64,000 nucleotides of DNA from M3007 sp964646615. Lineage in GTDB: Bacteria; Bacteroidota; Bacteroidia; Chitinophagales; Saprospiraceae. Positions 25,822 to 34,834 of the stretch are shown in pieces. A program made the translations under genes and the position numbers. The number at the start of each line of letters is the position of its first letter. Within the stretch, counting starts at the first letter, position 1. The notes beneath the pieces were generated by a model. It ran no database searches, was not told where the DNA came from, and saw only the letters and a program-made list of their open reading frames with translations. Location of the stretch: assembly GCA_964646615.1 (NCBI GenBank), contig CAZYEV010000008.1:124001-188000 (forward strand), in the 5' to 3' direction.

Positions 25822-28323
25822 ATGGCCTACACCTTAGCGGAAGTAGAGCGCCTGCTGGGCGCGCGGCGGTTGCAATGGGAGCCGTCGGCGGGTGAAGTGT
25901 CGCAATTGCTGCTGGACAGCCGCAGTATTGCCGACCCGAAGGGCGGGCTGTTTTTTGCATTAGTGGGCGAGCGGCACGATGGGCATCGCTTCGTAGAGAT
26001 GGCCTATCGGGCGGGTGTTCGGCAGTTCATTGTCAGCCGCGAAGTGGCTTTGGAGGCTCTGCCTGAGGCATCGGTGCTGCTCGTGCCGGATACCTTAGAG
26101 GCTCTGCAGACCTTAGCCGCGCACCATCGCCGACAGTTCAGCCTGCCCGTCGTAGGCATCACGGGCAGCAACGGCAAAACCATTGTGAAAGAATGGCTGG
26201 CCCACCTCATCGGGCACCGGGCACACGTGGTGCGCAGCCCAAAGAGCTACAATTCGCAGGTAGGCGTTCCGCTTTCGGTGTGGGCCATTGGCCCCGAACA
26301 CATGCTGGGCATCTTCGAGGCGGGCATCTCCCGCATGGGCGAAATGGAGCGCTTAGCCCGCATCATTCAGCCCGATATTGGCATTTTCACCAACCTCGGC
26401 CCGGCGCATCGGGAAGGCTTTCCGTCCGACGACGTCAAATTGCAGGAAAAAATGCGCCTGTTCGACTCGGCCCGCACGCTCATCTTTTGCGCTGACCATC
26501 AGCCCATTGCCGAGGCGGCCCGGCAATGGGCCGCGCAAAAGCCGGGCCGGCACCTGTTTTCGTGGACGAAAAATAACGTGCCGGCCGATGTGGCTTTTAC
26601 CCACATTCAACCCGCACCGGCAGAACAGGGGGGCCTTTCGTTTCGCTTAGAATGGCCTCAGGCTGGTGGCAAAGTCGAACGACACCGTTTTTTTCTGCCT
26701 TTTTCCGATGAGGCTTCGCTGGAAAACGCCTGCCATTGCATCGCCACCCTGTTGGTCTTAGGCATGCCCGTACCGGCTTTTGGCCGCCGGCTGAAACGCC
26801 TCGAACCCGTGGACATGCGTTTGGCCTGGAAAACGGGCATCAACCGCTGCGCCCTGCTCGATGACGCTTACAGCAACGACCCCGCTTCGCTGCGCATCGC
26901 CCTGCAACTGGCCCGCCAGCATTGGCCCGAAGGGCCGCTAACACTCATCCTGTCTGATTTCCTTCAGGCAGGCGCCGGCAAAAAGCGGCTCTACGCCGAG
27001 GTGGCTCAAATGCTCCAGGCATACCGCGTTGGGCGGCTGCTGGGTGTAGGCGCCGACGTTCGGCTGTTGGGCTCCATGCTGGCCAAAGAGGTCAGAACGG
27101 CCTTTTATTCCAACACTTCCGACCTGTTGCAGGATTTGGGGCGCCACTCGTTTCAGGATGAGCTCATCGTCGTCAAAGGAGCGCGCGCGTTCTCGCTGGA
27201 GCGCGTGGTGCGGCGTCTGGAGCAGAAGGCGCACCGCACCGTGCTGGAAGTGGACCTCGATGCCCTGGCGCATAACCTGCAGGCGTTTCGGCGCCGCCTT
27301 CGGCCCGGCACGCGCGTGATGGTCATGGTCAAAGCCGCCGGCTACGGTAGCGGTGCCGTAGAAATGGCGCGCACGCTGGCCGTGCACCGCGTGGACTATC
27401 TGGGCGTCGCTTACGCCGACGAAGGCATTGAACTGCGACAGGGCAATATCCGCCTGCCCATCTTGGTGCTCAACCCGGAGCCGGCCAGCTTCGATGCTCT
27501 GCTGCGCTACCAGCTCGAACCCGAAGTGTACAGCCTGACCCTGCTCGACGAACTCGTGCATGCCGCAGGCAAACACCGAACGCTACCCATCCACCTGAAA
27601 TTGGACACCGGCATGCACCGCCTCGGCTTCACTGCCGACGACCTGCCCGCCGCCTTAGAGCGCCTCCGGCAACACCCCAACCTGCGCGTGCAATCGGTCT
27701 TCTCGCACTTAGTGGCCAGCGACGACCCACAACACGATGCCTTCACCCACGCCCAGGCCGCCGCTTTCGTCCAGCAATATGAACACATCGCCCAAACCTT
27801 AGGCTATCGCCCACTGCGCCACTTAGCCAACTCGGGCGGCATTGCCCGCTTTCCAGAGTACCACTTCGACATGGTGCGCCTCGGCATCGGCCTTTACGGT
27901 ATCGCCCCCGGCGCCATGGCCGCTGAGCTGCGCCCGGTGCACACACTTAAGGCAACCATCAGCCAGATTAAACACGTACCCGCCGGCGACACCGTGGGCT
28001 ACAACCGAAAAGGGCGCGTAGAACGCCCCAGCCGCATCGCCACCATCAGCATCGGATACGCCGACGGACTGCTGCGCTTAGCCGGAAACGGACGCTTTGC
28101 CGTGCTCATCCGCGGCCAAAAGGCCCCCACCATCGGCAGCATTTGCATGGACATGGCCATGGTGGACGTAACGGATATCCCCAGCGCGCGCGAGGGCGAC
28201 GAAGTCATCGTTTTTGGCCAGCAACCCACGCTGCAAGACCTGGCCGAATGCCTGCAAACCATCCCGTACGAAGTGCTGACCAACATCGCCGGAAGGGTCA
28301 AGCGCGTCTATTGGCAGGAGTGA
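25822..28323 (+). CDS. murF-alr: MurF ligase fused to alanine racemase
   Basis: 833 residues. The N-terminal half is MurF, with the ATP loop GITGSNGKT (K119) and a Mur ligase C-terminal domain; it adds D-Ala-D-Ala to UDP-MurNAc-tripeptide. From about residue 474 the protein is alanine racemase, with the PLP lysine K504 in VMVKAAGYG and the second catalytic residue Y727 in TVGYNRKG. The fusion is a Bacteroidota trait that makes D-Ala and uses the D-Ala dipeptide in one polypeptide. The start follows an A-rich stretch after the tRNA terminator; no clear -7 element is seen in the 11-base gap. Confidence 0.95.
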   Translation: MAYTLAEVERLLGARRLQWEPSAGEVSQLLLDSRSIADPKGGLFFALVGERHDGHRFVEMAYRAGVRQFIVSREVALEALPEASVLLVPDTLEALQTLAAHHRRQFSLPVVGITGSNGKTIVKEWLAHLIGHRAHVVRSPKSYNSQVGVPLSVWAIGPEHMLGIFEAGISRMGEMERLARIIQPDIGIFTNLGPAHREGFPSDDVKLQEKMRLFDSARTLIFCADHQPIAEAARQWAAQKPGRHLFSWTKNNVPADVAFTHIQPAPAEQGGLSFRLEWPQAGGKVERHRFFLPFSDEASLENACHCIATLLVLGMPVPAFGRRLKRLEPVDMRLAWKTGINRCALLDDAYSNDPASLRIALQLARQHWPEGPLTLILSDFLQAGAGKKRLYAEVAQMLQAYRVGRLLGVGADVRLLGSMLAKEVRTAFYSNTSDLLQDLGRHSFQDELIVVKGARAFSLERVVRRLEQKAHRTVLEVDLDALAHNLQAFRRRLRPGTRVMVMVKAAGYGSGAVEMARTLAVHRVDYLGVAYADEGIELRQGNIRLPILVLNPEPASFDALLRYQLEPEVYSLTLLDELVHAAGKHRTLPIHLKLDTGMHRLGFTADDLPAALERLRQHPNLRVQSVFSHLVASDDPQHDAFTHAQAAAFVQQYEHIAQTLGYRPLRHLANSGGIARFPEYHFDMVRLGIGLYGIAPGAMAAELRPVHTLKATISQIKHVPAGDTVGYNRKGRVERPSRIATISIGYADGLLRLAGNGRFAVLIRGQKAPTIGSICMDMAMVDVTDIPSAREGDEVIVFGQQPTLQDLAECLQTIPYEVLTNIAGRVKRVYWQE

Positions 28324-28366
28324 AACTTTTGCTCATCCGAGCCAAACGATGCCCCGAACACGCCTG

Positions 28367-28374
28367 TAACTTTG
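28367..28374 (+). promoter_or_regulatory. -7 element TAACTTTG for sdaA
   Basis: An exact TAnnTTTG match 7 bases before the ATG at 28382, implying an almost leaderless transcript. Confidence 0.6.
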
Positions 28375-28381
28375 CCCTGTC

Positions 28382-29800
28382 ATGGAACGAATCAGTGTCT
28401 TCGACATCTTCAAAATCGGCGTAGGCCCTTCCAGCTCGCACACGATGGGCCCGTGGCGGGCTGCCCAACGCTTTGTGCGCGAAATCAGTCGCGAGGGGCA
28501 ATTAGACCACGTCATCGGCGTACAGGTGGACCTTTACGGTTCCTTAGCCAAGACGGGCAAAGGGCACGGAACAGACTTAGCCGTGGCGCTGGGCCTCAAT
28601 GGCGACGCCCCGGAGACCATTCGCGAAGACGCCGTTGCCAGTACCTTCGAGCGCATTGGCCGCGAGAAACGCCTCCGTCTCGGCGGCCAGCAGGTGCTGC
28701 CCTTCGACCCGGCACAAGACATCCTTTTCCATTACCACGAAACCCTGCCCTACCATGCCAATGGCCTGACGTTCCGCGCCTTTTTCCGCGACGGTGACGG
28801 CCTTAGCCAGACCTATTACTCTGTGGGTGGTGGCTTTGTCGTGAAAGAAGGCGAGGCATCGGCCTCTACCGGCATAAGCCTGCCTTTTCCCTGCGACCGC
28901 GGCGCTGACCTGGCGCGTTGGTGCCGGGAGCAGGGCAAGCCCATTTCGGATATTGTTTTTCAGAATGAATTGTCGTGGCGGTCGCCCGAAGCCATTCAGG
29001 CTGGTCTGTTGCGCATTTGGGACGTCATGCGCCGCTGCATTTACAAGGGCAGCCACACGTCGGGGGTGCTTCCGGGCGGTCTGGGCGTAGTGCGGCGTGC
29101 GCATACGCTCAACGAGCTCATGCTGGGTACCAACTGCCCGTACACTGACGTGGACGGCTGGATTGCCTGCATTCAACAGGGGCGCTGGTCGTTTCGCGAT
29201 ATTCTCAACTGGGTGAGTTGCTTTGCGCTGGCCGTCAACGAGGAAAACGCTGCTTTTGGGCGCGTGGTTACGGCTCCGACCAATGGCGCGGCGGGCGTCA
29301 TTCCGGCGGTGCTCATGTACGGCGTTTGCTTTTGCCCTGAGTTTCGTTCCGACGACAGCATCGTCCGTTTTCTGCTCACAGCAGGCGAATTGGGCAGCCT
29401 GTTCAAGAAAGGGGCCACCATCTCGGCCGCTATGGGTGGCTGTCAGGCCGAAATTGGCGTCTCATCGGCCATGGCTGCCGGCGCACTCACCGAACGCTTA
29501 GGTGGCTCGCCCGACCAGGCCCTTATGGCCGCTGAAATCGCCATGGAACACCATTTGGGCATGACCTGCGACCCCATCGGCGGCTTAGTGCAGGTGCCTT
29601 GCATCGAACGCAATACCATGGGCGCCATCAAAGCCATTACCGCCGCCCAAATCGCTCTGGGCAGCGACCCCGCAAAGGCCAAAGTAACCTTAGACGCCGT
29701 CATCAAAACCATGAAGGAAACCGCCGACGACATGAGCCACAAGTACAAAGAAACCGCCGACGGCGGCCTGGCTATCACGGTCGGATTGGCCGAATGCTAA
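28382..29800 (+). CDS. sdaA: L-serine ammonia-lyase (iron-sulfur dependent)
   Basis: 472 residues, the single-chain form with beta then alpha domains: FKIGVGPSSSHTMGPWRAA at the start and GGCQAEIGVSSAMAAGAL later. The cysteines that hold the 4Fe-4S cluster in this family are present in GGCQAE, MTCDPIGG and QVPCIERN, and the protein ends with a cysteine as usual for the tail-in-mouth form. It deaminates serine to pyruvate and ammonia in the cytoplasm. All six TTA codons found by eye precede G. A 19-bp palindrome follows its stop codon by 12 bases. Confidence 0.95.
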   Translation: MERISVFDIFKIGVGPSSSHTMGPWRAAQRFVREISREGQLDHVIGVQVDLYGSLAKTGKGHGTDLAVALGLNGDAPETIREDAVASTFERIGREKRLRLGGQQVLPFDPAQDILFHYHETLPYHANGLTFRAFFRDGDGLSQTYYSVGGGFVVKEGEASASTGISLPFPCDRGADLARWCREQGKPISDIVFQNELSWRSPEAIQAGLLRIWDVMRRCIYKGSHTSGVLPGGLGVVRRAHTLNELMLGTNCPYTDVDGWIACIQQGRWSFRDILNWVSCFALAVNEENAAFGRVVTAPTNGAAGVIPAVLMYGVCFCPEFRSDDSIVRFLLTAGELGSLFKKGATISAAMGGCQAEIGVSSAMAAGALTERLGGSPDQALMAAEIAMEHHLGMTCDPIGGLVQVPCIERNTMGAIKAITAAQIALGSDPAKAKVTLDAVIKTMKETADDMSHKYKETADGGLAITVGLAEC

Positions 29801-29812
29801 GTGCCCAAGTAC

Positions 29813-29831
29813 CCGCCAAACTTGTTTGGCC
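29813..29831 (+). repeat. 19-bp palindromic repeat, copy 1
   Basis: CCGCCAAACTTGTTTGGCC, containing the perfect inverted repeat GCCAAAC-TT-GTTTGGC, 12 bases after the sdaA stop. An identical sequence lies on the other strand at 54722-54740, also just after a stop codon. It may be a short terminator hairpin or a protein-binding site. The rest of 29832-29932 shows nothing. Confidence 0.7.
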
Positions 29832-29932
29832 ACACCCCATGTGCTCTCTCTTCCCAGCACGCGCTGCGGCTCTTGGCGTACTCAGCGTTTTTTCAGCCTG
29901 TTGGCGGCGAGGAGGTTGTGCAGTGGGTCATT

Positions 29933-30871
29933 TTAATCAAACTCGACGATGAACGTCCGGGGGTATCCCTTCTGTGTGGCGATTTTCTGTTGGGCTTCTG
30001 CCTCTTTTCGCGAGGCGAAGGGGCCCAGAATGAGTTTAAAGGTGGTGCTGGTGCCTACCTTTTCGTGGCTGATGATGATTTTCTGTGGCCACGTCGTCTG
30101 GACTTTTCGGATTTCGCGGAAGAGGTTTTCCGTAGAGGTCAGGACAGCCAGCTGGAGGCCGAACGTTTTGACAGGTACGGGTTTGATTTCTATCTGGTAG
30201 AGTTCGGACACGTTCAGTTTGGGAGTACCCGAGGAGGCCGCCAGGCTGGTTTGAGGGGAAGCCGTTGAGACGGCAGAGTGGGCTACGGGGGCAGGAGCAT
30301 TCGTTTGGGTTTGCGTGGCCGACTGTCGAGTACCGGGTATGGCCAAACGGGAAGCGCCTTCTGCGGCAGAAGATACGCCTTTGGTAGTTGTGGCTGTTGA
30401 TGGTGCATTAGGGGCTGCCGTGGCCGCCGGCTGCTGTGCCGAAGAAGGAGACACCGTCGTCGTTGCACTGTTGGTAACGACAGATACGTTTGGCTGAGCG
30501 ACCACTTCTACTTTCACTTTAGCGGCGCCGTCGCGGGTGATTCCCAGAATTTCAGCGGCTTTGCGCGAGACGTCCACCACATAACCGCTGAGGAGCGGGG
30601 CGTGGTCGTTGACGCGCACTTCGACGGATTTTTTGTTGTCCAGACGGGTTACGCGCAGGATAGTTCCGTAGGGGTGCGATTTGTGCGAGGCCGTAAGCTG
30701 GTTTTTATCGTACAGTTCTCCAGAGGTGGTCTTTTTGCCGTGTTGCGCGTCGGGATATAGTCCGCATTTGCCCACTTCGGGTTGTGCGCTTTGGGCAAGG
30801 GCAGGCGACACGGAGAAGGAAACGACGCAAAGCAGTAAGGTCAGTGTCAGGGCATTCGGAAGCAGGCGCAT
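29933..30871 (-). CDS. rlpA: RlpA-like septal lytic transglycosylase with SPOR domain
   Basis: 312 residues. A signal peptide (about 1-26) leads to the double-psi beta-barrel with HGKKTTSGELYDKNQLTASHKSHPYGT and VRVNDHAP; the His and Asp correspond to the catalytic pair described for RlpA. A Thr/Ala/Ser-rich linker (about 125-220) and a C-terminal SPOR domain (about 225-312) complete the protein. SPOR domains bind denuded glycan at division sites. The gene is divergent from the OmpA-PD40 gene; no clear -7 element is seen for it. Confidence 0.88.
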   Translation of the reverse strand: MRLLPNALTLTLLLCVVSFSVSPALAQSAQPEVGKCGLYPDAQHGKKTTSGELYDKNQLTASHKSHPYGTILRVTRLDNKKSVEVRVNDHAPLLSGYVVDVSRKAAEILGITRDGAAKVKVEVVAQPNVSVVTNSATTTVSPSSAQQPAATAAPNAPSTATTTKGVSSAAEGASRLAIPGTRQSATQTQTNAPAPVAHSAVSTASPQTSLAASSGTPKLNVSELYQIEIKPVPVKTFGLQLAVLTSTENLFREIRKVQTTWPQKIIISHEKVGTSTTFKLILGPFASRKEAEAQQKIATQKGYPRTFIVEFD

Positions 30872-30919
30872 AGGTCAGGAAGATTTTTTAGTGAAGAACA
30901 ACCGATTCCGGAACTGGGG

Positions 30920-30939
30920 GCGAAAATGGAGGTTTTCGC
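30920..30939. promoter_or_regulatory. 7-bp inverted repeat upstream of rlpA
   Basis: GCGAAAA and TTTTCGC are perfect complements around 6 bases, 49 bases before the rlpA start. It may be an operator or a hairpin in the rlpA leader. The rest of the 383-base gap 30872-31254 holds no gene I can support; an in-frame extension of the next gene through it reads like non-coding sequence. Confidence 0.35.
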
Positions 30940-31236
30940 TTCAACACCCCAACACTTGTGGCGCTTTTTCTTTTGCAATGCGCTTTCAGGAAGGTTCGAC
31001 TGGCTGTCGAGGTGAAGGACTGCATCTGCCGGAGTGCAGGCCATTTGGGTTTGTTTCAGGTAAAAAAATGCCGGAGGCAGCGTGGGAATGGCGCTTGTTC
31101 TTTGCCTGCTAATTGGAGTAGGAGCCGCCGCGCGTCTGCGGGTCGGTTTTGGCGTTTCCGGGCTAATGGCCCCGGAGCGTATAGCCCTGCGGGAAGCCTT
31201 GCGCACACGGATGGGCTGCATTTTAGCCCGCGCCTT

Positions 31237-31244
31237 TACTTTTG
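31237..31244 (+). promoter_or_regulatory. -7 element TACTTTTG for the TPR-PD40-OmpA gene
   Basis: An exact TAnnTTTG match 10 bases before the ATG at 31255. It rules out the longer open reading from 30958. Confidence 0.6.
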
Positions 31245-31254
31245 TCGCCAATTT

Positions 31255-33384
31255 ATGACACCGTTGAAGCAAGTTTGGACAATAGCGCTGCTGTGCCTGG
31301 CTGTTTTGCCCGGGGTGGCTTGGGGCCAGAAGGCCGCCGATTTCAAGCGCGTGGGAGAAAAGCATTTTGCCAACGAGCGTTGGGCGGAGGCCGCCGAGGC
31401 GCTCAGGCGCTACCAGGAAGAAAAGCCGGGCGACCTGGGCGTGCTGACGAAGTTGGGCATCTGTTATTACCGCCTGCATCAGCCACAGGCAGCGCTGCAG
31501 TACTTCGAGTTTGTGCTCCAGCGCAACCCGCGCACGCCGGATGCCGACGTCCATTATTACTATGCCCGCACGCTGCACGGCCTGGGCGAGTATGAGCGTG
31601 CCATCGTCGCCTACAAGGGTTTTCTGCGTGTGGCGCCTGAAAAGCACCCGCTGCGCGCTAATGTGCTGGACAACCTGCGCCGCTGTGTGAGCGGGCTGAA
31701 AACACCGACCAACCCGGATGTGGCTCTGGTGGAAAATTTGGGCGACCGCGTCAATTCGACGGGTGATGAGTTTGCGCCCCTGCCCTCGGTGAACTTTCCT
31801 GACCGGCTCTATTTTTCGGCTGCACGCGAAAACACCACCGGCGGCCTGCGCAACGACGACGGCTATGAGGACGCCGAAAAAGGGCGCTGGTGCAGCGATA
31901 TGTTTTTCACCCAGCGCACCCCTGCCGGCTGGAACTACGCCACCCTACTGGGCGACCTGCTCAACACACCGCGCAACGAGGTAGCGCTCGACTTCACCAA
32001 CAACGGCCAGGTGCTCTACTTCTTCCGCGGCTTCACCCTGTACAGCGGCGAAATCTTGACCGACACCGCCGGAAAAGCCGCCGTAGAAAACCGCCCGCTG
32101 CAAAGCCCCATGCTGCCCGAAGAAGGCGACACGGGCCTGTCTTTTGCCACGGACTCGCTGCTGCTGTTTGCCAGCCGTCGCCCAGGCGGACAGGGTGGAT
32201 TAGACCTGTACTACGCCTTCCGCACCGACACCGGCTGGGTCGAACCGCGCCATTTCGGCGCGCCCATCAACAGCCCTTACGACGAGACGACGCCCTTTCT
32301 GGCCCGCGACGGGCGAACGCTGTACTTCAGCAGCAACCGCACCGAAAGCATCGGCGGGCTGGATGTCTTCCGCTCTACCTTCGACCCCGCCAAACAGGCC
32401 TGGAGCGAGCCGGTCAATGTAGGCCCGCCCATCAATTCGCCGGGCGACGACGCCTTTTTCCGCCTCTCTGCCGATGGGCAGCGGGCCTTTTTCGCCTCCG
32501 ACCGCTTTGATAGCTACGGTCAGCGCGACCTGTTTGAGGCCTTTTTCAAGCAAGCACGCGAGGAGCAACTGGCCCAACGCGCGCTGTTTACCCAGCCCGT
32601 TCGAGAGCAGGCTGCACCGACCGGGCCGGCAACAGCGCAGGACGTGGCCCTGCCCGTGCTCTATTACCAGAGCGATGCCGATATTTTGAAAGAAGCCAAT
32701 CGCCGCGTGCTGCAAGAGGTGGCGCGGTTAGCCCGCGAATACCCGGACGCCCGCGTGCTCGTGCGCGTCCACACCGACCCGACAGGCGCAGCCAAATTCG
32801 ACCTGTACCAGGGCATTAAGCGCGCCGAAATCGTTGCTAAAGGACTGATAGAGCGCGGCGTGCCGGCACGGCGCATCACCTTGCAAAGTTTTGGCGCAGC
32901 CTACCCGGTAGCGCTCAACGCCCTGCCCGACGGGCGGCCCGCTCCGGAAGGCCAGCAGCTCAACCGGCGCATTGAAATTGGGCTGGCCAGCGTCGGAGAA
33001 CCGCTGCCGCTGCGCCTGACCCTGCAGCCGCGCCCAATACCGCCCGGCCTCGAAGCCTATGGCGGTGCCCTCCTGGCCGAACGCAACGCCGGGCTGACGT
33101 TCCGCATAGAAATGCTCTCGGCGCGCCAGGTGGTTACTGACGATGCCCTGGGCATGTTCAGCGACCTGCTCATCGAAAGCGAGGTCGAAAGTGGCTCGTA
33201 TCGCTATTGTGCCGGATGGGTGCGCACCTATGCCGAAGCAGTAGCGTTGCAACGCGAGGTAAAGGCCGCCGGCTTTTCGGACCCTATCGTTTGGGCCTAC
33301 GTGGACGGCGTGCGCCTGAGCCGCTCCGAAGCAGCCGGCTTAGTGAAGCAATATCCGGAGCTGGCGCCTTACGTGCGGCAGTAA
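31255..33384 (+). CDS. TPR-PD40-OmpA-SPOR envelope protein
   Basis: 709 residues from the ATG at 31255 (signal peptide MTPLKQVWTIALLCLAVLPGVAWGQ). About 25-150 are TPR repeats, 170-430 PD40 propeller blades (PDRLYFSAARE, RTLYFSSNR, RAFFASDR), 455-580 an OmpA-type domain (LYYQSDADIL, RVHTDPTGAAK, LQSFGAAYPV), and about 620-709 a SPOR-like domain. The TPR-PD40-OmpA order matches the PorE-type proteins tied to the type IX secretion system in Bacteroidota, but no other secretion gene is nearby, so that role is inference. It binds peptidoglycan in the periplasm. Confidence 0.88.
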   Translation: MTPLKQVWTIALLCLAVLPGVAWGQKAADFKRVGEKHFANERWAEAAEALRRYQEEKPGDLGVLTKLGICYYRLHQPQAALQYFEFVLQRNPRTPDADVHYYYARTLHGLGEYERAIVAYKGFLRVAPEKHPLRANVLDNLRRCVSGLKTPTNPDVALVENLGDRVNSTGDEFAPLPSVNFPDRLYFSAARENTTGGLRNDDGYEDAEKGRWCSDMFFTQRTPAGWNYATLLGDLLNTPRNEVALDFTNNGQVLYFFRGFTLYSGEILTDTAGKAAVENRPLQSPMLPEEGDTGLSFATDSLLLFASRRPGGQGGLDLYYAFRTDTGWVEPRHFGAPINSPYDETTPFLARDGRTLYFSSNRTESIGGLDVFRSTFDPAKQAWSEPVNVGPPINSPGDDAFFRLSADGQRAFFASDRFDSYGQRDLFEAFFKQAREEQLAQRALFTQPVREQAAPTGPATAQDVALPVLYYQSDADILKEANRRVLQEVARLAREYPDARVLVRVHTDPTGAAKFDLYQGIKRAEIVAKGLIERGVPARRITLQSFGAAYPVALNALPDGRPAPEGQQLNRRIEIGLASVGEPLPLRLTLQPRPIPPGLEAYGGALLAERNAGLTFRIEMLSARQVVTDDALGMFSDLLIESEVESGSYRYCAGWVRTYAEAVALQREVKAAGFSDPIVWAYVDGVRLSRSEAAGLVKQYPELAPYVRQ

Positions 33385-33452
33385 GCGCGTGCGTATTCGG
33401 GCCTTTAGGCGCGATATTTGAGGCCCTTTAGCGTTCTTTATGTTGCTCTGAC

Positions 33453-33460
33453 TACCTTTG
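33453..33460 (+). promoter_or_regulatory. -7 element TACCTTTG for the serine hydrolase
   Basis: An exact TAnnTTTG match 7 bases before the ATG at 33468. Confidence 0.6.
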
Positions 33461-33467
33461 CCTGGCC

Positions 33468-34688
33468 ATGCTTAATCCTGTCTTTCGTCGGCTGCTGCCT
33501 TTAGCCCTGTTCTTAGCGCTCGCTCAGAATTGCACGAATGTGCGCTCGCAAGGTGCGGCGCTTTTTTTGCCGCCCTATTTAGATAACCCCCACTTGCGGA
33601 CGCTGTTGGAGGAGTTCGACCAATTCATGGCCGACACACTGGCGCGCGCTGGCGTGCCGGGTGCGGCGGTGGTGGTGGTGTATGACACGGCTGTGGTGTT
33701 TCAGCGCGGTTATGGCCTGCGCCGTCTGGGCACGACGGACTCTGTGAACGCACACACGGTGTTCCGTTTAGGTTCGCTGTCCAAGGGGTTTACCGGTGTG
33801 CTTGCCGGCCTTTTAGTGCACGAAGAATGCCTGTGCTGGGACGACTGTATCCGCAACTACGTGCCGGAGTTTTCGCTGACGCCAGCTGCCTACACATCGC
33901 AGGTTCAGCTGACGCACCTCCTGGCGCACACTACCGGGCTGCCCTACCACGCTTATACGAACCTCATTGAAGCGGGCTACGACCTGCGCACGATTGCGCG
34001 GCGCTTTGCCAATTTACGCATGAAGCACTCGCCCGGCGAGGTGTATGCCTACCAGAATGCCGCCTTCGCGTTGGCCGGCGAAGCCATGCAGGCCGTTACG
34101 GGCAAGACCTTCGGCGAACTGCTCCGCGAGCGCATTTTCCAGCCTGCTGGTATGCGCTCCGCTTCTGCCGACCAGCGCAGCATGCTCAGCCACCCCAACA
34201 TTGCCTGGCCACACGAACACACACGCACCGGCTGGCGCCCTACACCTATCACCTCACGCTACTACAATGCCGCTCCCGCCGGCGGTGTCAATGCCAGCGC
34301 TGCCGATATGGGCCAATGGCTGCTCGTGTTGCTGGGCAACCGGCCCGACATTGTGCCGCGCGAGGTGCTCGACGAGGTCTTCCGCCCGCGCGTACGCACC
34401 GACGGCGAACGCCGCTACTCACACCTGTGGGGCCAACCCATGACGCCCTATTACGCGCTGGGCTGGCGTACGCTGGTCAGCGAAACGGATACCATCATCT
34501 ATCACGGCGGCTTTGTGAACAATTTCCGCAGCGAAATCGCTTTTGACCGCCGTAACCGCATCGGCATCTGCGTGCTCTTCAATGCGCCAACGCCGGTGTC
34601 TGGCACTGCCATTCCGACCTTCTGGCAGATGTACCGCGAACGTCAGGCGGAAATCCAGGCGTGGAAAGGGGCGGCGCTGAGGCCGTGA
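33468..34688 (+). CDS. serine hydrolase, class C beta-lactamase/PBP family
   Basis: 406 residues with a signal peptide. The three family motifs are in place: SLSK (SxxK) in FRLGSLSKGFTGV, YQN (YxN) in VYAYQNAAFAL, and HGG in IIYHGGFVNNFRS, the equivalent of KTG. It is probably a periplasmic or outer-membrane D-Ala-D-Ala hydrolase, esterase or beta-lactamase; the substrate cannot be assigned. A stretch of about 145 bases without a gene follows, with A/T-rich runs but no clear terminator. Confidence 0.88.
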   Translation: MLNPVFRRLLPLALFLALAQNCTNVRSQGAALFLPPYLDNPHLRTLLEEFDQFMADTLARAGVPGAAVVVVYDTAVVFQRGYGLRRLGTTDSVNAHTVFRLGSLSKGFTGVLAGLLVHEECLCWDDCIRNYVPEFSLTPAAYTSQVQLTHLLAHTTGLPYHAYTNLIEAGYDLRTIARRFANLRMKHSPGEVYAYQNAAFALAGEAMQAVTGKTFGELLRERIFQPAGMRSASADQRSMLSHPNIAWPHEHTRTGWRPTPITSRYYNAAPAGGVNASAADMGQWLLVLLGNRPDIVPREVLDEVFRPRVRTDGERRYSHLWGQPMTPYYALGWRTLVSETDTIIYHGGFVNNFRSEIAFDRRNRIGICVLFNAPTPVSGTAIPTFWQMYRERQAEIQAWKGAALRP

Positions 34689-34834
34689 AGGCTTGCCCGA
34701 AAGGAAACTTTACAGACGTTAAAATACCGTTTTGCTCAAAATAGCCAGACAAACCGCGTAAAGGCTGAACCTGCGGTAGGGTGTGCTGTTGTTTTTTTGC
34801 AAAAACTATTGTTCACCAAAACTAACAGACACCT

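Noticed and set aside
30958..31254. In-frame extension of the TPR-PD40-OmpA gene
   Set aside because: The -7 element at 31237 and the signal peptide at 31255 place the start there; the extension reads as non-coding.
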